Shown piece by piece: positions 1 through 10,197 of a DNA stretch of 27,447 nt. Positions within the stretch are counted from its first letter, which is position 1, and each line of letters opens with the position of its first letter. Below the pieces are notes generated by a model. That model made no database searches. It had not been told where the DNA came from and saw nothing but the letters and a program-made list of their open reading frames with translations. Source of the stretch: an uncultured Streptococcus sp. (lineage in GTDB: Bacteria > Bacillota > Bacilli > Lactobacillales > Streptococcaceae); assembly GCA_916048145.1 (NCBI GenBank), contig CAJZGT010000003.1, positions 1-27,447 of the forward strand. Reading direction: 5' to 3'. The position numbers and the translations under genes were made by a program.

Positions 1-2
1 TT

Positions 3-524
3 TTTAAGAGCTTGCCTTCTTTTACAATTACAGGTAAGAAGATGACCCTGCTGGGTGCAGGTGGTGCGGCCAAGTCTATCTTGGCACAAGCTATTTTGGA
101 TGGTGTCAGTCAGATTTCTGTCTTTGTTCGTTCAGTTTCTATGGAAAAAACAAGACCTTATCTAGACAAGTTACAGGAGCAGACAGGTTTTAAAGTGGAT
201 TTGTATGCTTTAGAAGATGTTTCTGAACTGCAGGAAATGATTACTGAGTCGGATTTGCTGATCAATGCGACAAGTGTTGGGATGGATGGTCAATCATCTC
301 CAGTTCCTGAAAGCATAGTTTTACCAGAAACTCTTTTAGTGGCTGATATCATTTACCAACCCTTTGAAACACCATTTTTGAAAAGGGCTAGAAGTCAGGG
401 GAATCCAGTTGTCAATGGTCTGGGAATGTTGCTCTATCAAGCTGCAGAAGCTTTTCAACTGTGGACAGGAAAGGAAATGCCAACAGAAGAGATTTGGCAG
501 TCTTTAACAGAAAAATACCAATAA
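3..524 (+). CDS. aroE: Shikimate dehydrogenase, C-terminal part (5' end outside window)
   Basis: This is the NADP-binding half of AroE, which reduces 3-dehydroshikimate to shikimate in the cytoplasm. The open frame runs in from the left edge with no convincing start, so the gene is cut by the window. About 173 codons are visible, against roughly 280 for the family. Seen in the sequence are the nucleotide-binding GAGGAAKS loop, the NATSVGM segment, and the C-terminal [11 protein letters not shown] stretch that closes the active site in this family. It is followed after 18 bases by aroB, which has its own ribosome binding site (AAAGGGAG), consistent with one operon. A TTG at 12 could be read as a start but falls in mid-domain and is not used. 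Confidence 0.95.
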   Translation, partial: FKSLPSFTITGKKMTLLGAGGAAKSILAQAILDGVSQISVFVRSVSMEKTRPYLDKLQEQTGFKVDLYALEDVSELQEMITESDLLINATSVGMDGQSSPVPESIVLPETLLVADIIYQPFETPFLKRARSQGNPVVNGLGMLLYQAAEAFQLWTGKEMPTEEIWQSLTEKYQ

Positions 525-542
525 AGAAAGGGAGATTCTCCT

Positions 543-1610
543 ATGAAAATCAGAATCGATATTCCTCATCATCCTTATGATATTCAGATTGAAAAAGGCT
601 GTCTGGCTCAGGCTGGTCAGTGGTTGAGAGAACTCTGGCAACCGCAAAAACTAGTCATTGTAACAGACAACCATGTAGCTTCTCTTTATGCAGAGAAGGT
701 CAAGCTCAGTTTAGAAGATGCTGGTTTTCAGGTAGCTGTTTTTGACTTTTTAGAAGGTGAAGAAAGAAAGCATTTAACCACTGTTCAGAAAGTCTATGAA
801 TTTTTAGTCAAGCAAGGTCTGACTCGTAGCGATGGAATCGTGGCTCTTGGTGGCGGTGTCGTTGGGGATCTGGCTGGTTTTGTAGCCTCTACCTATATGC
901 GGGGTATTCACTTTGTTCAGATTCCGACCAGTTTGACAGCCCAGGTGGATTCTTCTATCGGTGGAAAGACGGGTGTCAATACTCCATTTGCTAAAAATAT
1001 GGTGGGTACCTTTGCCCAACCAGATGGGGTTTTGATTGATCCGCTTGTCCTTGAAACGCTTGGAAAAAGAGAGTTGATTGAAGGGATGGGAGAGGTTATC
1101 AAGTATGGCTTGATTGAGGATGTGGAACTCTGGAATCTTTTGACGGAGTTGGACGGTTCTGTTGAGAGCATTTTGAAACACGCAGAGACCTTGATTGAAC
1201 ATTCTTGTCAGGTTAAGCGCAAGATGGTTGTTGAGGATGAGTTGGACAACGGTGTTCGCCTTTACCTCAATTTTGGCCATACTATTGGCCATGCCATTGA
1301 AGCGACGGCTGGGTATGGGAAAGTCATGCATGGCGAAGCTGTTGCCATGGGAATGGTACAGATTTCCAAGGTTGCTGAGGAAAAAGGCCTTATGCCAGAA
1401 GGGATAACCCGGTCTATTACAGCTATGTGTCAGAAATTTGGCTTGCCTGTTGACTACGAAAACTGGGATGTTGATAAGCTTTATCAGGCTTTGACTCATG
1501 ACAAGAAAGCGCGTGGCAATACCTTGAAATTGGTCTTGGTGCAAGAGCTTGGTTCAGCGACCATTCACCCAGTTTCTCTGGAAGAGATGAAAGACTACTT
1601 GGTAAAATAA
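543..1610 (+). CDS. aroB: 3-dehydroquinate synthase
   Basis: AroB converts DAHP to 3-dehydroquinate, the second shikimate-pathway step, using NAD and a divalent metal. The 355-residue length is normal. The NAD-binding GGGVVGD segment lies near residues 103-109, followed by [13 protein letters not shown] and GGKTGVN. The three expected metal ligands are present: Glu184 (EVIKYG), His246 (NFGHTIGH, where His250 is also conserved) and His263 (MHGEA). The start is supported by the upstream AAAGGGAG. It lies between aroE and aroC with gaps of 18 and 9 bases, so it is almost certainly cotranscribed with them. Nothing in the protein is unusual. A long antisense open frame here is a shadow. Confidence 0.98.
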   Translation: MKIRIDIPHHPYDIQIEKGCLAQAGQWLRELWQPQKLVIVTDNHVASLYAEKVKLSLEDAGFQVAVFDFLEGEERKHLTTVQKVYEFLVKQGLTRSDGIVALGGGVVGDLAGFVASTYMRGIHFVQIPTSLTAQVDSSIGGKTGVNTPFAKNMVGTFAQPDGVLIDPLVLETLGKRELIEGMGEVIKYGLIEDVELWNLLTELDGSVESILKHAETLIEHSCQVKRKMVVEDELDNGVRLYLNFGHTIGHAIEATAGYGKVMHGEAVAMGMVQISKVAEEKGLMPEGITRSITAMCQKFGLPVDYENWDVDKLYQALTHDKKARGNTLKLVLVQELGSATIHPVSLEEMKDYLVK

Positions 1611-1619
1611 GGAGAGTGT

Positions 1620-2786
1620 ATGAGATATTTAACTGCAGGAGAATCACATGGCCCCCGTCTGACGGCTATCATTGAAGGAATTCCAGCTGGGCTTCCTTTG
1701 ACAGTTGAGGATATTAATGGAGACCTTAAACGCCGTCAGGGTGGCTACGGCCGCGGTGGTCGTATGAAGATTGAGAGCGACCAGGTTGTCTTTACTTCGG
1801 GTGTTCGCCATGGGAAGACGACAGGGGCTCCTATTACCATGGATGTCATCAATAAGGACCACCAAAAATGGCTGGATATCATGTCTGCGGAGGACATTGA
1901 AGAGCGCCTTAAAAGCAAACGAAAAATCACCCATCCTCGTCCAGGTCATGCCGACTTGGTTGGGGGTATCAAGTACCGTTTTGATGATTTGCGAAATTCT
2001 TTGGAGCGTTCATCAGCTCGTGAAACCACCATGCGAGTGGCAGTCGGGGCTGTAGCTAAACGCCTCTTGGCTGAGCTGGATATGGAGATTGCCAACCATG
2101 TCGTGGTCTTTGGTGGTAAGGAAATCGATGTTCCTGAGAATCTCACAGTTGCTGAGATTAAGGAGCGAGCTGCCCAGTCTGATGTTTCTATTGTCAACCA
2201 AGAAAGAGAACAGGAAATCAAGGACTATATTGACCAAATCAAACGTGACGGTGATACCATCGGTGGGGTTGTGGAGACAGTCGTTGGAGGTGTTCCAGTT
2301 GGTCTTGGTTCCTATGTCCAATGGGACAGAAAATTGGATGCGCGATTGGCCCAAGCAGTTGTCTCTATCAATGCCTTTAAAGGGGTAGAATTTGGTCTTG
2401 GCTTTGAAGCTGGTTACCGTAAAGGTAGCCAAGTTATGGACGAAATTCTCTGGTCTAAAGAAGACGGTTATACCCGCCGTACTAATAATTTAGGTGGTTT
2501 CGAAGGTGGTATGACTAATGGGCAACCCATCGTTGTTCGTGGCGTCATGAAACCTATTCCTACTCTTTATAAGCCTCTCATGAGTGTGGATATTGAAACC
2601 CATGAACCCTATAAGGCAACCGTTGAGAGAAGTGATCCGACCGCTCTTCCAGCAGCAGGAGTGGTCATGGAAGCCGTTGTGGCAACGGTTCTGGCACAAG
2701 AAATCCTTGAAAAATTCTCATCAGACAATCTAGAGGAATTAAAAGAAGCGGTAGCCAAACACCGAGACTATACAAAGAACTATTAA
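1620..2786 (+). CDS. aroC: Chorismate synthase
   Basis: AroC removes phosphate from EPSP to give chorismate, the last common step of the shikimate pathway; it needs reduced FMN. The 388-residue protein carries the family signatures: GESHG at residues 7-11, GGYGRGGRM near 41-49, the RPGHAD segment near 107-112 and the [12 protein letters not shown] helix from about 130. The ATG is preceded by AAGGAGAG at a normal distance. In this operon aroC precedes aroA and aroK, so gene order does not follow reaction order. tyrA starts 9 bases after its stop. Full length, no odd residues seen. Confidence 0.98.
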   Translation: MRYLTAGESHGPRLTAIIEGIPAGLPLTVEDINGDLKRRQGGYGRGGRMKIESDQVVFTSGVRHGKTTGAPITMDVINKDHQKWLDIMSAEDIEERLKSKRKITHPRPGHADLVGGIKYRFDDLRNSLERSSARETTMRVAVGAVAKRLLAELDMEIANHVVVFGGKEIDVPENLTVAEIKERAAQSDVSIVNQEREQEIKDYIDQIKRDGDTIGGVVETVVGGVPVGLGSYVQWDRKLDARLAQAVVSINAFKGVEFGLGFEAGYRKGSQVMDEILWSKEDGYTRRTNNLGGFEGGMTNGQPIVVRGVMKPIPTLYKPLMSVDIETHEPYKATVERSDPTALPAAGVVMEAVVATVLAQEILEKFSSDNLEELKEAVAKHRDYTKNY

Positions 2787-2795
2787 GGAGTTCCT

Positions 2796-3899
2796 ATGGC
2801 AAAAACAGTCTATATCGCAGGTCTTGGTTTGATTGGTGCCTCGATGTCACTCGGTATCAAACGCGATCATCCTGATTATGAAATTTTAGGTTATAATCGT
2901 AGTCAAGCTTCGAGAGATATCGCCTTAAAAGAAGGCATGATTGACCGTGCAACAGATGATTTTGCCAGTTTTGCTCCTCTGGCGGATATCATCATTCTCA
3001 GCTTGCCAATCAAGAAAACTATTGCTTTTATTAAGGAATTGGCCAACTTGGATTTGAAAGAAGGCGTCATTATTTCAGATGCTGGTTCAACCAAGTCAGC
3101 CATTGTGGATGCAGCGGAGCAATATTTGACTGGCAAACCTGTTCGTTTTGTCGGGGCCCATCCCATGGCTGGTAGTCACAAGACAGGGGCTGCTTCTGCG
3201 GATGTCAATCTTTTTGAAAATGCCTATTATATCTTTACACCTTCGAGTCTGACAGGTCAGAATACGCTTGAGGAAATGAAGGATTTGCTTTCAGGTCTTC
3301 ATGCTCGCTTTATCGAGATTGATGCCAAGGAGCATGACCGAGTCACTTCTCAGATTAGCCATTTTCCTCATATTCTGGCTTCTAGTCTCATGGAGCAGAC
3401 CGCGGTCTATGCTCAAAAACATGAGATGGCAAGACGCTTTGCGGCAGGTGGTTTTCGAGATATGACTCGGATTGCGGAAAGTGAGCCAGGTATGTGGACT
3501 TCCATTCTCTTGTCCAATCGTGAGACTATCCTAGAGCGGATTGCGGATTTCAAGGAGCGTTTGGAAGCGATTGGTCAAGCCATCAGCAAGGGAGATGAGG
3601 AGCAGATTTGGAACTTTTTCAACCAAGCGCGTGAGCAACGTCAGGCTATGGAAATCCATAAGCGTGGTGGTGTGGATAGCTCTTATGACCTCTATGTCGA
3701 TGTTCCCGATGAAGAAGATGTTATCTTGCGGATTTTGGAACTGCTACGTGGAACTTCCTTGGTTAATATTCACATCAATGAGGAAAACCGTGAGGATATT
3801 CACGGGATCCTACAAATTTCATTTAAAAACGCTCAAGACTTGGAAAGAGCGGAGCATCTCATAACAGAAAATACTGACTACACAGTCGTCATCAAATAA
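2796..3899 (+). CDS. tyrA: Prephenate dehydrogenase with C-terminal ACT domain
   Basis: TyrA oxidatively decarboxylates prephenate to 4-hydroxyphenylpyruvate, committing flux to tyrosine. The N terminus has the Rossmann GLGLIGAS loop (glycines 9, 11 and 14). The conserved [12 protein letters not shown] segment of the active site follows near residues 120-131. After the helical dimerisation region, about residues 295-367 (from [12 protein letters not shown]) look like an ACT domain, the usual site of tyrosine feedback in Gram-positive TyrA proteins. The 367-residue length fits that architecture. AAGGAG lies just upstream and the gap to aroC is 9 bases. No chorismate mutase domain is fused to it. 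Confidence 0.97.
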   Translation: MAKTVYIAGLGLIGASMSLGIKRDHPDYEILGYNRSQASRDIALKEGMIDRATDDFASFAPLADIIILSLPIKKTIAFIKELANLDLKEGVIISDAGSTKSAIVDAAEQYLTGKPVRFVGAHPMAGSHKTGAASADVNLFENAYYIFTPSSLTGQNTLEEMKDLLSGLHARFIEIDAKEHDRVTSQISHFPHILASSLMEQTAVYAQKHEMARRFAAGGFRDMTRIAESEPGMWTSILLSNRETILERIADFKERLEAIGQAISKGDEEQIWNFFNQAREQRQAMEIHKRGGVDSSYDLYVDVPDEEDVILRILELLRGTSLVNIHINEENREDIHGILQISFKNAQDLERAEHLITENTDYTVVIK

Positions 3900-3909
3900 G
3901 GAGAAAATT

Positions 3910-4248
3910 ATGTCAAATATTTACGATAGTGCAAACGAACTCAGTCGCGGCCTACGCGAATTACCAGAATACAAGGCTGTTAAAGCAGCTAAAGATGCTA
4001 TTTCAGCAGATGCTGAGGCAAGCAAAATCTTTACAGAATATGTTGCTTTCCAAGAGGAAATTCAAAGACTAGCGCAGACAGGTCAAATGCCAGATGCTTC
4101 CTTCCAAGCTAAGATGGAAGGCTTTGGCAAGCAGATTCAGGGAAACAGCCTTTTGTCAGAATTCTTTACTAAGCAACAACAATTGGCAATTTACCTTTCT
4201 GACATTGAAAAAATTGTTTTCGAACCAGTTTCAGAATTGCTAAAATAA
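3910..4248 (+). CDS. YlbF/YmcA family small helical protein
   Basis: This 112-residue, almost wholly helical, charged protein has the look of the YlbF/YmcA (Com_YlbF) family, with the [15 protein letters not shown] and [16 protein letters not shown] helices. In Bacillus subtilis, members of this family form a complex that acts with RNase Y on mRNA processing and so affects competence and biofilm; whether this copy does the same is inference. There is no signal peptide or membrane segment. It starts 10 bases after tyrA behind AAGGAG and is the last gene before a strong terminator, so it shares the upstream aro transcript. Its place inside an aromatic amino acid operon is conserved in pneumococcus as I remember it, but the functional link is unknown. 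Confidence 0.85.
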   Translation: MSNIYDSANELSRGLRELPEYKAVKAAKDAISADAEASKIFTEYVAFQEEIQRLAQTGQMPDASFQAKMEGFGKQIQGNSLLSEFFTKQQQLAIYLSDIEKIVFEPVSELLK

Positions 4249-6087
<1,839 letters not shown>

Positions 6088-6091
<4 letters not shown>

Positions 6092-6936
6092 AAATTGCTT
6101 ATCTAGGTCCCAAGGGATCATTTTCACACCACGTTGTGCAGACAGCTTTTCCTCATGAGGAATTGCAGGCCTTTGCCAATATTACAGATGTTATCAAGGC
6201 TTATGAGCAAGGCCTGGTGGCATATTCTGTGGTACCAGTAGAAAATTCTATCGAGGGTAGTGTTCATGAAACCTTGGACTACCTTTTTCATCAGGCTCGC
6301 ATCCAAGCAGTGGCAGAAATTGTTCAGCCTATTCATCAGCAGTTGATGGTGGTTCCAGATCATACTAAGATTGAAAAGATTTTTTCTCATCCTCAGGCCT
6401 TGGCTCAAGGAAAGAAATTTATCGATGAACAATATCCAGAGGCTCAAATCGAGGTAACAGCTAGTACAGCTTATGCGGCCCGCTTTATTTCCGAACATCC
6501 TGACCAGCCTTATGCAGCCATTGCACCTAGAAGTTCTGCTGAAGAATATGGTTTGGAACTGATTGCCGAGGATATTCAAGAAATGGAAGCCAATTTCACA
6601 CGTTTTTGGGTTTTGGGAGCTGAAAAGCCTAGTATTCCCTTGCATGCACAAACTGAGAAAATGACTTTGGCCTTGACCTTACCTGACAACCTTCCAGGTG
6701 CACTTTATAAGGCCCTGTCGACCTTTGCTTGGAGAGGAATTGACCTGACAAAAATTGAAAGTCGGCCACTCAAGACAGCATTGGGAGAATACTTTTTCAT
6801 CATTGATGTTGATTATGCTGATAAGGCCCTGGTCCACTTTGCTCAAAAAGAATTAGAAGCCATCGGAATCCAGTATAAAGTTCTGGGAGCTTATCCTATT
6901 TATCCAATATCAGACCACGTAAAGGAGAAAAGATGA
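6088..6936 (+). CDS. pheA: Prephenate dehydratase with ACT domain
   Basis: PheA converts prephenate to phenylpyruvate for phenylalanine synthesis. The catalytic domain (about residues 1-180) has VENSIEGS (51-58) and the NFTRFW motif with Thr171-Arg172-Phe173, the usual catalytic site. The C-terminal ACT domain (about 191-275) has the ESRP motif (224-227) associated with phenylalanine binding. At 282 residues it is a stand-alone dehydratase without a chorismate mutase domain. ATGA overlaps join it to aroK on one side and lytR on the other. Confidence 0.97.
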
Positions 6937-8243
6937 GTAAAGAAAATCCCTTAAGCCATCACGAGCAGTTACGTTATGACTATCTTTTTAAGAACATTCA
7001 TTACCTCAATGAGAGAGAGAAAAAAGAGTTTGCTTACCTGAAAGGTAAGTTAAATATGGCTAGCAGTAGTGAAGCTTTTTCAGAAATTCATAATGGAAAT
7101 CATGATATGGAAGAGTCTTTCATGGAACCCATCAATCAGTCTCCTCTTCCATCCTATGGTAATCGTAGCCGTGCAAAAAAATACCAGAAAAGTCATTCTC
7201 TTCCAAAGGTTACATCCAAAAAACGCAAGATTCGTTGGGGGCGCATTTTTGCAGGATTGCTTGCTCTTCTGGCCTGTGTAGGTTTTGGCATGATTTTTAT
7301 GTTCCTAAAAGGCTATTCAAATGCTGATCCAAACAGACCTGCCAATGCTAAGGCAGCTCAAGTAGAAGTCTTTAATGGTCAAGATACCAAGGATGGAGTT
7401 AATATTTTGATTATGGGGACAGATGGACGAATTGGCCAAAATAGTGCTGAGACGAGAACGGACTCTATTATGGTACTAAATGTTGGTGGCTCAGATAAGA
7501 AAATTAAGCTGGTCAGCTTCATGCGTGATAACTTAGTTTATATTGATGGATATAGTAAGATTGTCAACGGGAAGAAACAAACAGATAACAAGTTAAATGT
7601 AGCATATGAACTAGGGGAACAAGAAGGCCAAAAAGGGGCAGAAATGGTTCGCCAAGTATTGAAAGATAATTTTGACTTGGATATTAAGTACTATGCCTTG
7701 GTTGATTTTCAGGCCTTCGCAACCGCTATTGATACTCTCTTCCCTGATGGGGTGACGATTGATGCCAAATTCTCAACCTTAGAAGGTCAACCTTTAACCG
7801 AAGCTACGGTGGGAGATGACTTACATGCTACAGAAACAGAGTCTCCAACCCAGACTATCAAAGTTGGGAAACAGCAGATGAACGGTTCAACCTTGCTAAA
7901 TTATGCTCGCTTCCGTGATGATGATGAAGGTGATTACGGTCGTACCAAGAGACAACAGCAAGTTTTGACAGCTGTTCTACAACAACTCAAGGATCCAACT
8001 AAACTCTTTACTGGATCAGAAGCACTAGGTAAGGTCTTTGGAATGACCTCTACTAATGTTCCTTATAGCTTCTTATTGACCAATGGTTTATCCTTCCTAG
8101 ACGGAGCGCAAAATGGCATTGAGAGATTAACAGTTCCAGAACTAGGTGATTGGGTAGATGATTACGATGTTTATGGAGGACAGGCACTTTTAGTAGACCA
8201 AAATAAATATCAAACTAAACTTTCTCAGATGAGGATGAGATAA
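6933..8243 (+). CDS. lytR: LytR-CpsA-Psr family cell-wall glycopolymer transferase
   Basis: LCP proteins transfer lipid-linked anionic polymers (teichoic acid, capsule) onto peptidoglycan on the outer face of the membrane. This 436-residue protein has a charged cytoplasmic N terminus of about 100 residues, a KKRKIRWGR basic flank, one membrane segment near 104-126, then the LCP domain from about 155. LCP hallmarks are NILIMGTDGR (Asp164) and the TRTDSIM segment (Arg175, Asp177), with SFMRDN further on; these bind the pyrophosphate and metal. Its ATG overlaps the pheA stop (ATGA) behind AAGGAG, so it is the last gene of the aromatic operon. It directly precedes the LicD locus, whose product it may attach; that link is inference. 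It corresponds to the gene often called psr in pneumococcus. Confidence 0.93.
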   Translation: MSKENPLSHHEQLRYDYLFKNIHYLNEREKKEFAYLKGKLNMASSSEAFSEIHNGNHDMEESFMEPINQSPLPSYGNRSRAKKYQKSHSLPKVTSKKRKIRWGRIFAGLLALLACVGFGMIFMFLKGYSNADPNRPANAKAAQVEVFNGQDTKDGVNILIMGTDGRIGQNSAETRTDSIMVLNVGGSDKKIKLVSFMRDNLVYIDGYSKIVNGKKQTDNKLNVAYELGEQEGQKGAEMVRQVLKDNFDLDIKYYALVDFQAFATAIDTLFPDGVTIDAKFSTLEGQPLTEATVGDDLHATETESPTQTIKVGKQQMNGSTLLNYARFRDDDEGDYGRTKRQQQVLTAVLQQLKDPTKLFTGSEALGKVFGMTSTNVPYSFLLTNGLSFLDGAQNGIERLTVPELGDWVDDYDVYGGQALLVDQNKYQTKLSQMRMR

Positions 8244-8254
8244 ACTAATACAGG

Positions 8255-8306
8255 AAAAATCAAGGTTCGAATCACTAGTGAAATAGTGGTTTGAACTTTG
8301 ATTTTT
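8255..8306 (+). terminator. Long intrinsic terminator after lytR
   Basis: A 23-base-pair stem with three G-T pairs (arms 8255-8277 and 8284-8306, loop GTGAAA) ends in a T-run. It closes the aro-lytR transcript 11 bases after the lytR stop. The lower arm starts with an A-run, so it could also work on the other strand. Confidence 0.93.
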
Positions 8307-8339
8307 CTTAGTGCCTGATGGATTTTTAAGGCTTTTTTA

Positions 8340-8348
8340 TGGTATAAT
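8340..8348 (+). promoter_or_regulatory. Extended -10 promoter for the licD3 operon
   Basis: TGGTATAAT is a perfect extended -10 (TGn, then TATAAT at 8343-8348), 39 bases before the licD3 ATG. The -35 region (about 8320-8325, GGATTT) is weak, as often seen with extended -10 promoters. It follows the lytR terminator, so the glycan genes are likely an independent transcription unit. Confidence 0.75.
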
Positions 8349-8387
8349 AAAACGATATAACTCGTTATTGAACAGAAGAGGAGAGAC

Positions 8388-9224
8388 ATGAGTGATTTGA
8401 AAGCAATTCAGGCACGTAGTCTGGAAATGGCTGAATATTTTGTGGCCTTTTGTAAAGAACATGATTTGCTTTGTTATCTTTGTGGTGGAGGTGCTATTGG
8501 TGCCCTTCGAAACAAGGGGTTCATTCCTTGGGACGACGACCTAGATTTTTTTATGCCCCGTAAGGATTATGAAAAATTGGCAGCATTATGGCCTCGTTAT
8601 GCAGATGAACGTTATTTCTTGTCAAAGAGTAACAAGGATTTTGTCGACCGTAATCTTTTTATTACCATTCGTGACAAGGAAACCACCTGTATCAAACCTT
8701 ACCAGCAGGATTTGAATTTACCACATGGTTTGGCCTTGGACGTTTTGCCTTTGGATTATTATCCGAAAAATCCAGCTGAGCGGAAAAAACAGGTTCGTTG
8801 GGCATTGATTTATTCACTCTTTTGTGCTCAAACTGTTCCAGAAAAGCATGGCGCACTTATGAAATGGGGGAGTCACATTTTACTCGGTTTGACGCCAAAA
8901 TCTCTCCGTTATCATATTTGGAAAAAAGCTGAAAAAGAAATGACCAAGTACAGTCTGGCTGAGAGCGATGGAATCACGGAGTTATGCTCTGGTCCTGGCT
9001 ACATGAGAAATAAGTACCCAATCGCATCTTTTGAAGATAATCTTTTCTTGCCATTTGAAGAGACAGAGATGCCCATTCCAGTTGGCTACGATGCCTATCT
9101 CAGCACTGCTTTTGGTGATTATATGACACCTCCACCAGCAGATAAGCAGCTACCACATCATGATGCAATTATAGCAGACATGGATAAGAGTTATAGAGAG
9201 TACAAGGGAGAATACGGAGCATGA
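8388..9224 (+). CDS. licD3: LicD-family phosphotransferase (LicD3-like)
   Basis: LicD proteins move phosphocholine from CDP-choline, or related phospho-groups, onto surface glycans. This 278-residue protein has no signal or membrane segment and carries the family core: GGGAIGAL (33-40), RNKGFIPWDDDLDFF with the acidic cluster Asp49-Asp50-Asp51-Asp53, and a second conserved stretch HGLALDVLPLDYYP. The start follows GAGGAGAG at 8379-8386. As I remember, pneumococcal licD3 sits at this place after lytR/psr and is near-identical in reading. The stop overlaps the next start, so it is translated with the glycosyltransferase. The donor and acceptor cannot be read from the sequence; phosphocholine on teichoic acid is the likely role. 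Confidence 0.88.
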   Translation: MSDLKAIQARSLEMAEYFVAFCKEHDLLCYLCGGGAIGALRNKGFIPWDDDLDFFMPRKDYEKLAALWPRYADERYFLSKSNKDFVDRNLFITIRDKETTCIKPYQQDLNLPHGLALDVLPLDYYPKNPAERKKQVRWALIYSLFCAQTVPEKHGALMKWGSHILLGLTPKSLRYHIWKKAEKEMTKYSLAESDGITELCSGPGYMRNKYPIASFEDNLFLPFEETEMPIPVGYDAYLSTAFGDYMTPPPADKQLPHHDAIIADMDKSYREYKGEYGA

Positions 9225-10189
9225 TGGGAGAAAAAATAAGCGTTATCGTTCCAGTCTACAATGTAGAAAACTATCTGGAGAAGTGTGTCGAATCCATTTT
9301 AAAACAGACCTATACCAACTTGGAAATTCTTCTTGTCAATGACGGCTCAACGGATACTAGTGGGGAACTGTGTGATCAATTAGCTCAAAGAGATCAACGG
9401 ATTCGTGTCATTCACAAGGAAAACGGTGGCTTGTCTGATGCTCGAAATAGAGGGATTGAAGAAGCCAGTTCTGATTTGATCGGTTTTATCGATAGTGATG
9501 ACTATATTGAACAAGATATGTATGAGACCCTTTACCGTCAAATGCTAGAATCCAGTGCTGATCTTTCTATGTGTGGACATTATGACGTCTATCACCACAT
9601 TCCGGAAAAGCAAGTTGCAACGATTCAGACTTGGGAATTAACACCTCAAGAAGCCATCAAGATGGTCATGGAAGCTAAAATCCTATCTGTCACTGCTGTT
9701 AACAAATTGTATAAAAAAGAACTTTTTGAACAGCTGCGATTTGAAATTGGTAAAATTGCAGAGGATGCCTTTATCATGATTGCCTTGATTCATCAATGTC
9801 GCAAGGTTGTCGCAACAAACGAGAAGAAATACTACTATGTTCACCGTGAAAATAGTATCACGACTCAAAAATTCTCTTTGAAATTCTTAAATGTTATTGA
9901 AGCTTATGAGCAAAATGCGAAGATTATCAAAGAAAATTATCCTGAACTAGCGGATACTGCAACTATGCGTTTAAATTGGGCTTACTTCTATGTATTGGAT
10001 AGGCTCTTGGTTGATGCAGATTTCAAGGATAGGGTCTTAGAAGACCGTTTGATTGCCTATCTAAAGAAAAACACAAAGAACATTCTTTCAGATAGTCGTT
10101 TTACAAGAGCAAGAAAATTGAGCTTTTTAGCATTGTGTCTGAGTCGAAAATGGTATACGAAAATCTTGCTTGAACAAACTAAGCGTTAG
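9221..10189 (+). CDS. Family 2 glycosyltransferase
   Basis: This is a cytoplasmic GT-A fold glycosyltransferase of family 2 (322 residues). The N terminus has ISVIVPVYNVENYLEKC, then LVNDGSTD (Asp41), ENGGLSDARN, and the metal-binding DSDD (91-94). No strong membrane segments are seen, so it probably works at the inner membrane face on a lipid-linked acceptor. The start is ambiguous: ATG at 9221 overlaps the licD3 stop, and a second in-frame ATG follows at 9224. It is the only glycosyltransferase in this cluster, so other sugars of the repeat unit must be added by enzymes encoded elsewhere. The transferred sugar is unknown; in pneumococcus the equivalent position holds a presumed teichoic acid GalNAc transferase, from memory. 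Confidence 0.88.
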   Translation: MMGEKISVIVPVYNVENYLEKCVESILKQTYTNLEILLVNDGSTDTSGELCDQLAQRDQRIRVIHKENGGLSDARNRGIEEASSDLIGFIDSDDYIEQDMYETLYRQMLESSADLSMCGHYDVYHHIPEKQVATIQTWELTPQEAIKMVMEAKILSVTAVNKLYKKELFEQLRFEIGKIAEDAFIMIALIHQCRKVVATNEKKYYYVHRENSITTQKFSLKFLNVIEAYEQNAKIIKENYPELADTATMRLNWAYFYVLDRLLVDADFKDRVLEDRLIAYLKKNTKNILSDSRFTRARKLSFLALCLSRKWYTKILLEQTKR

Positions 10190-10197
10190 GAGAAAAA

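Noticed and set aside
804..1544. Long open frame of 246 codons antisense to aroB
   Set aside because: It is a mirror of aroB codon use, has no ribosome site or promoter, and its product has no protein-family character.
8325..8341. TTTAAG-N5-TTTATG before licD3, resembling a CiaR binding repeat
   Set aside because: The second half is imperfect and it abuts the -10, whereas CiaR repeats usually lie about 10 bases upstream of it. T-rich DNA makes such matches common.
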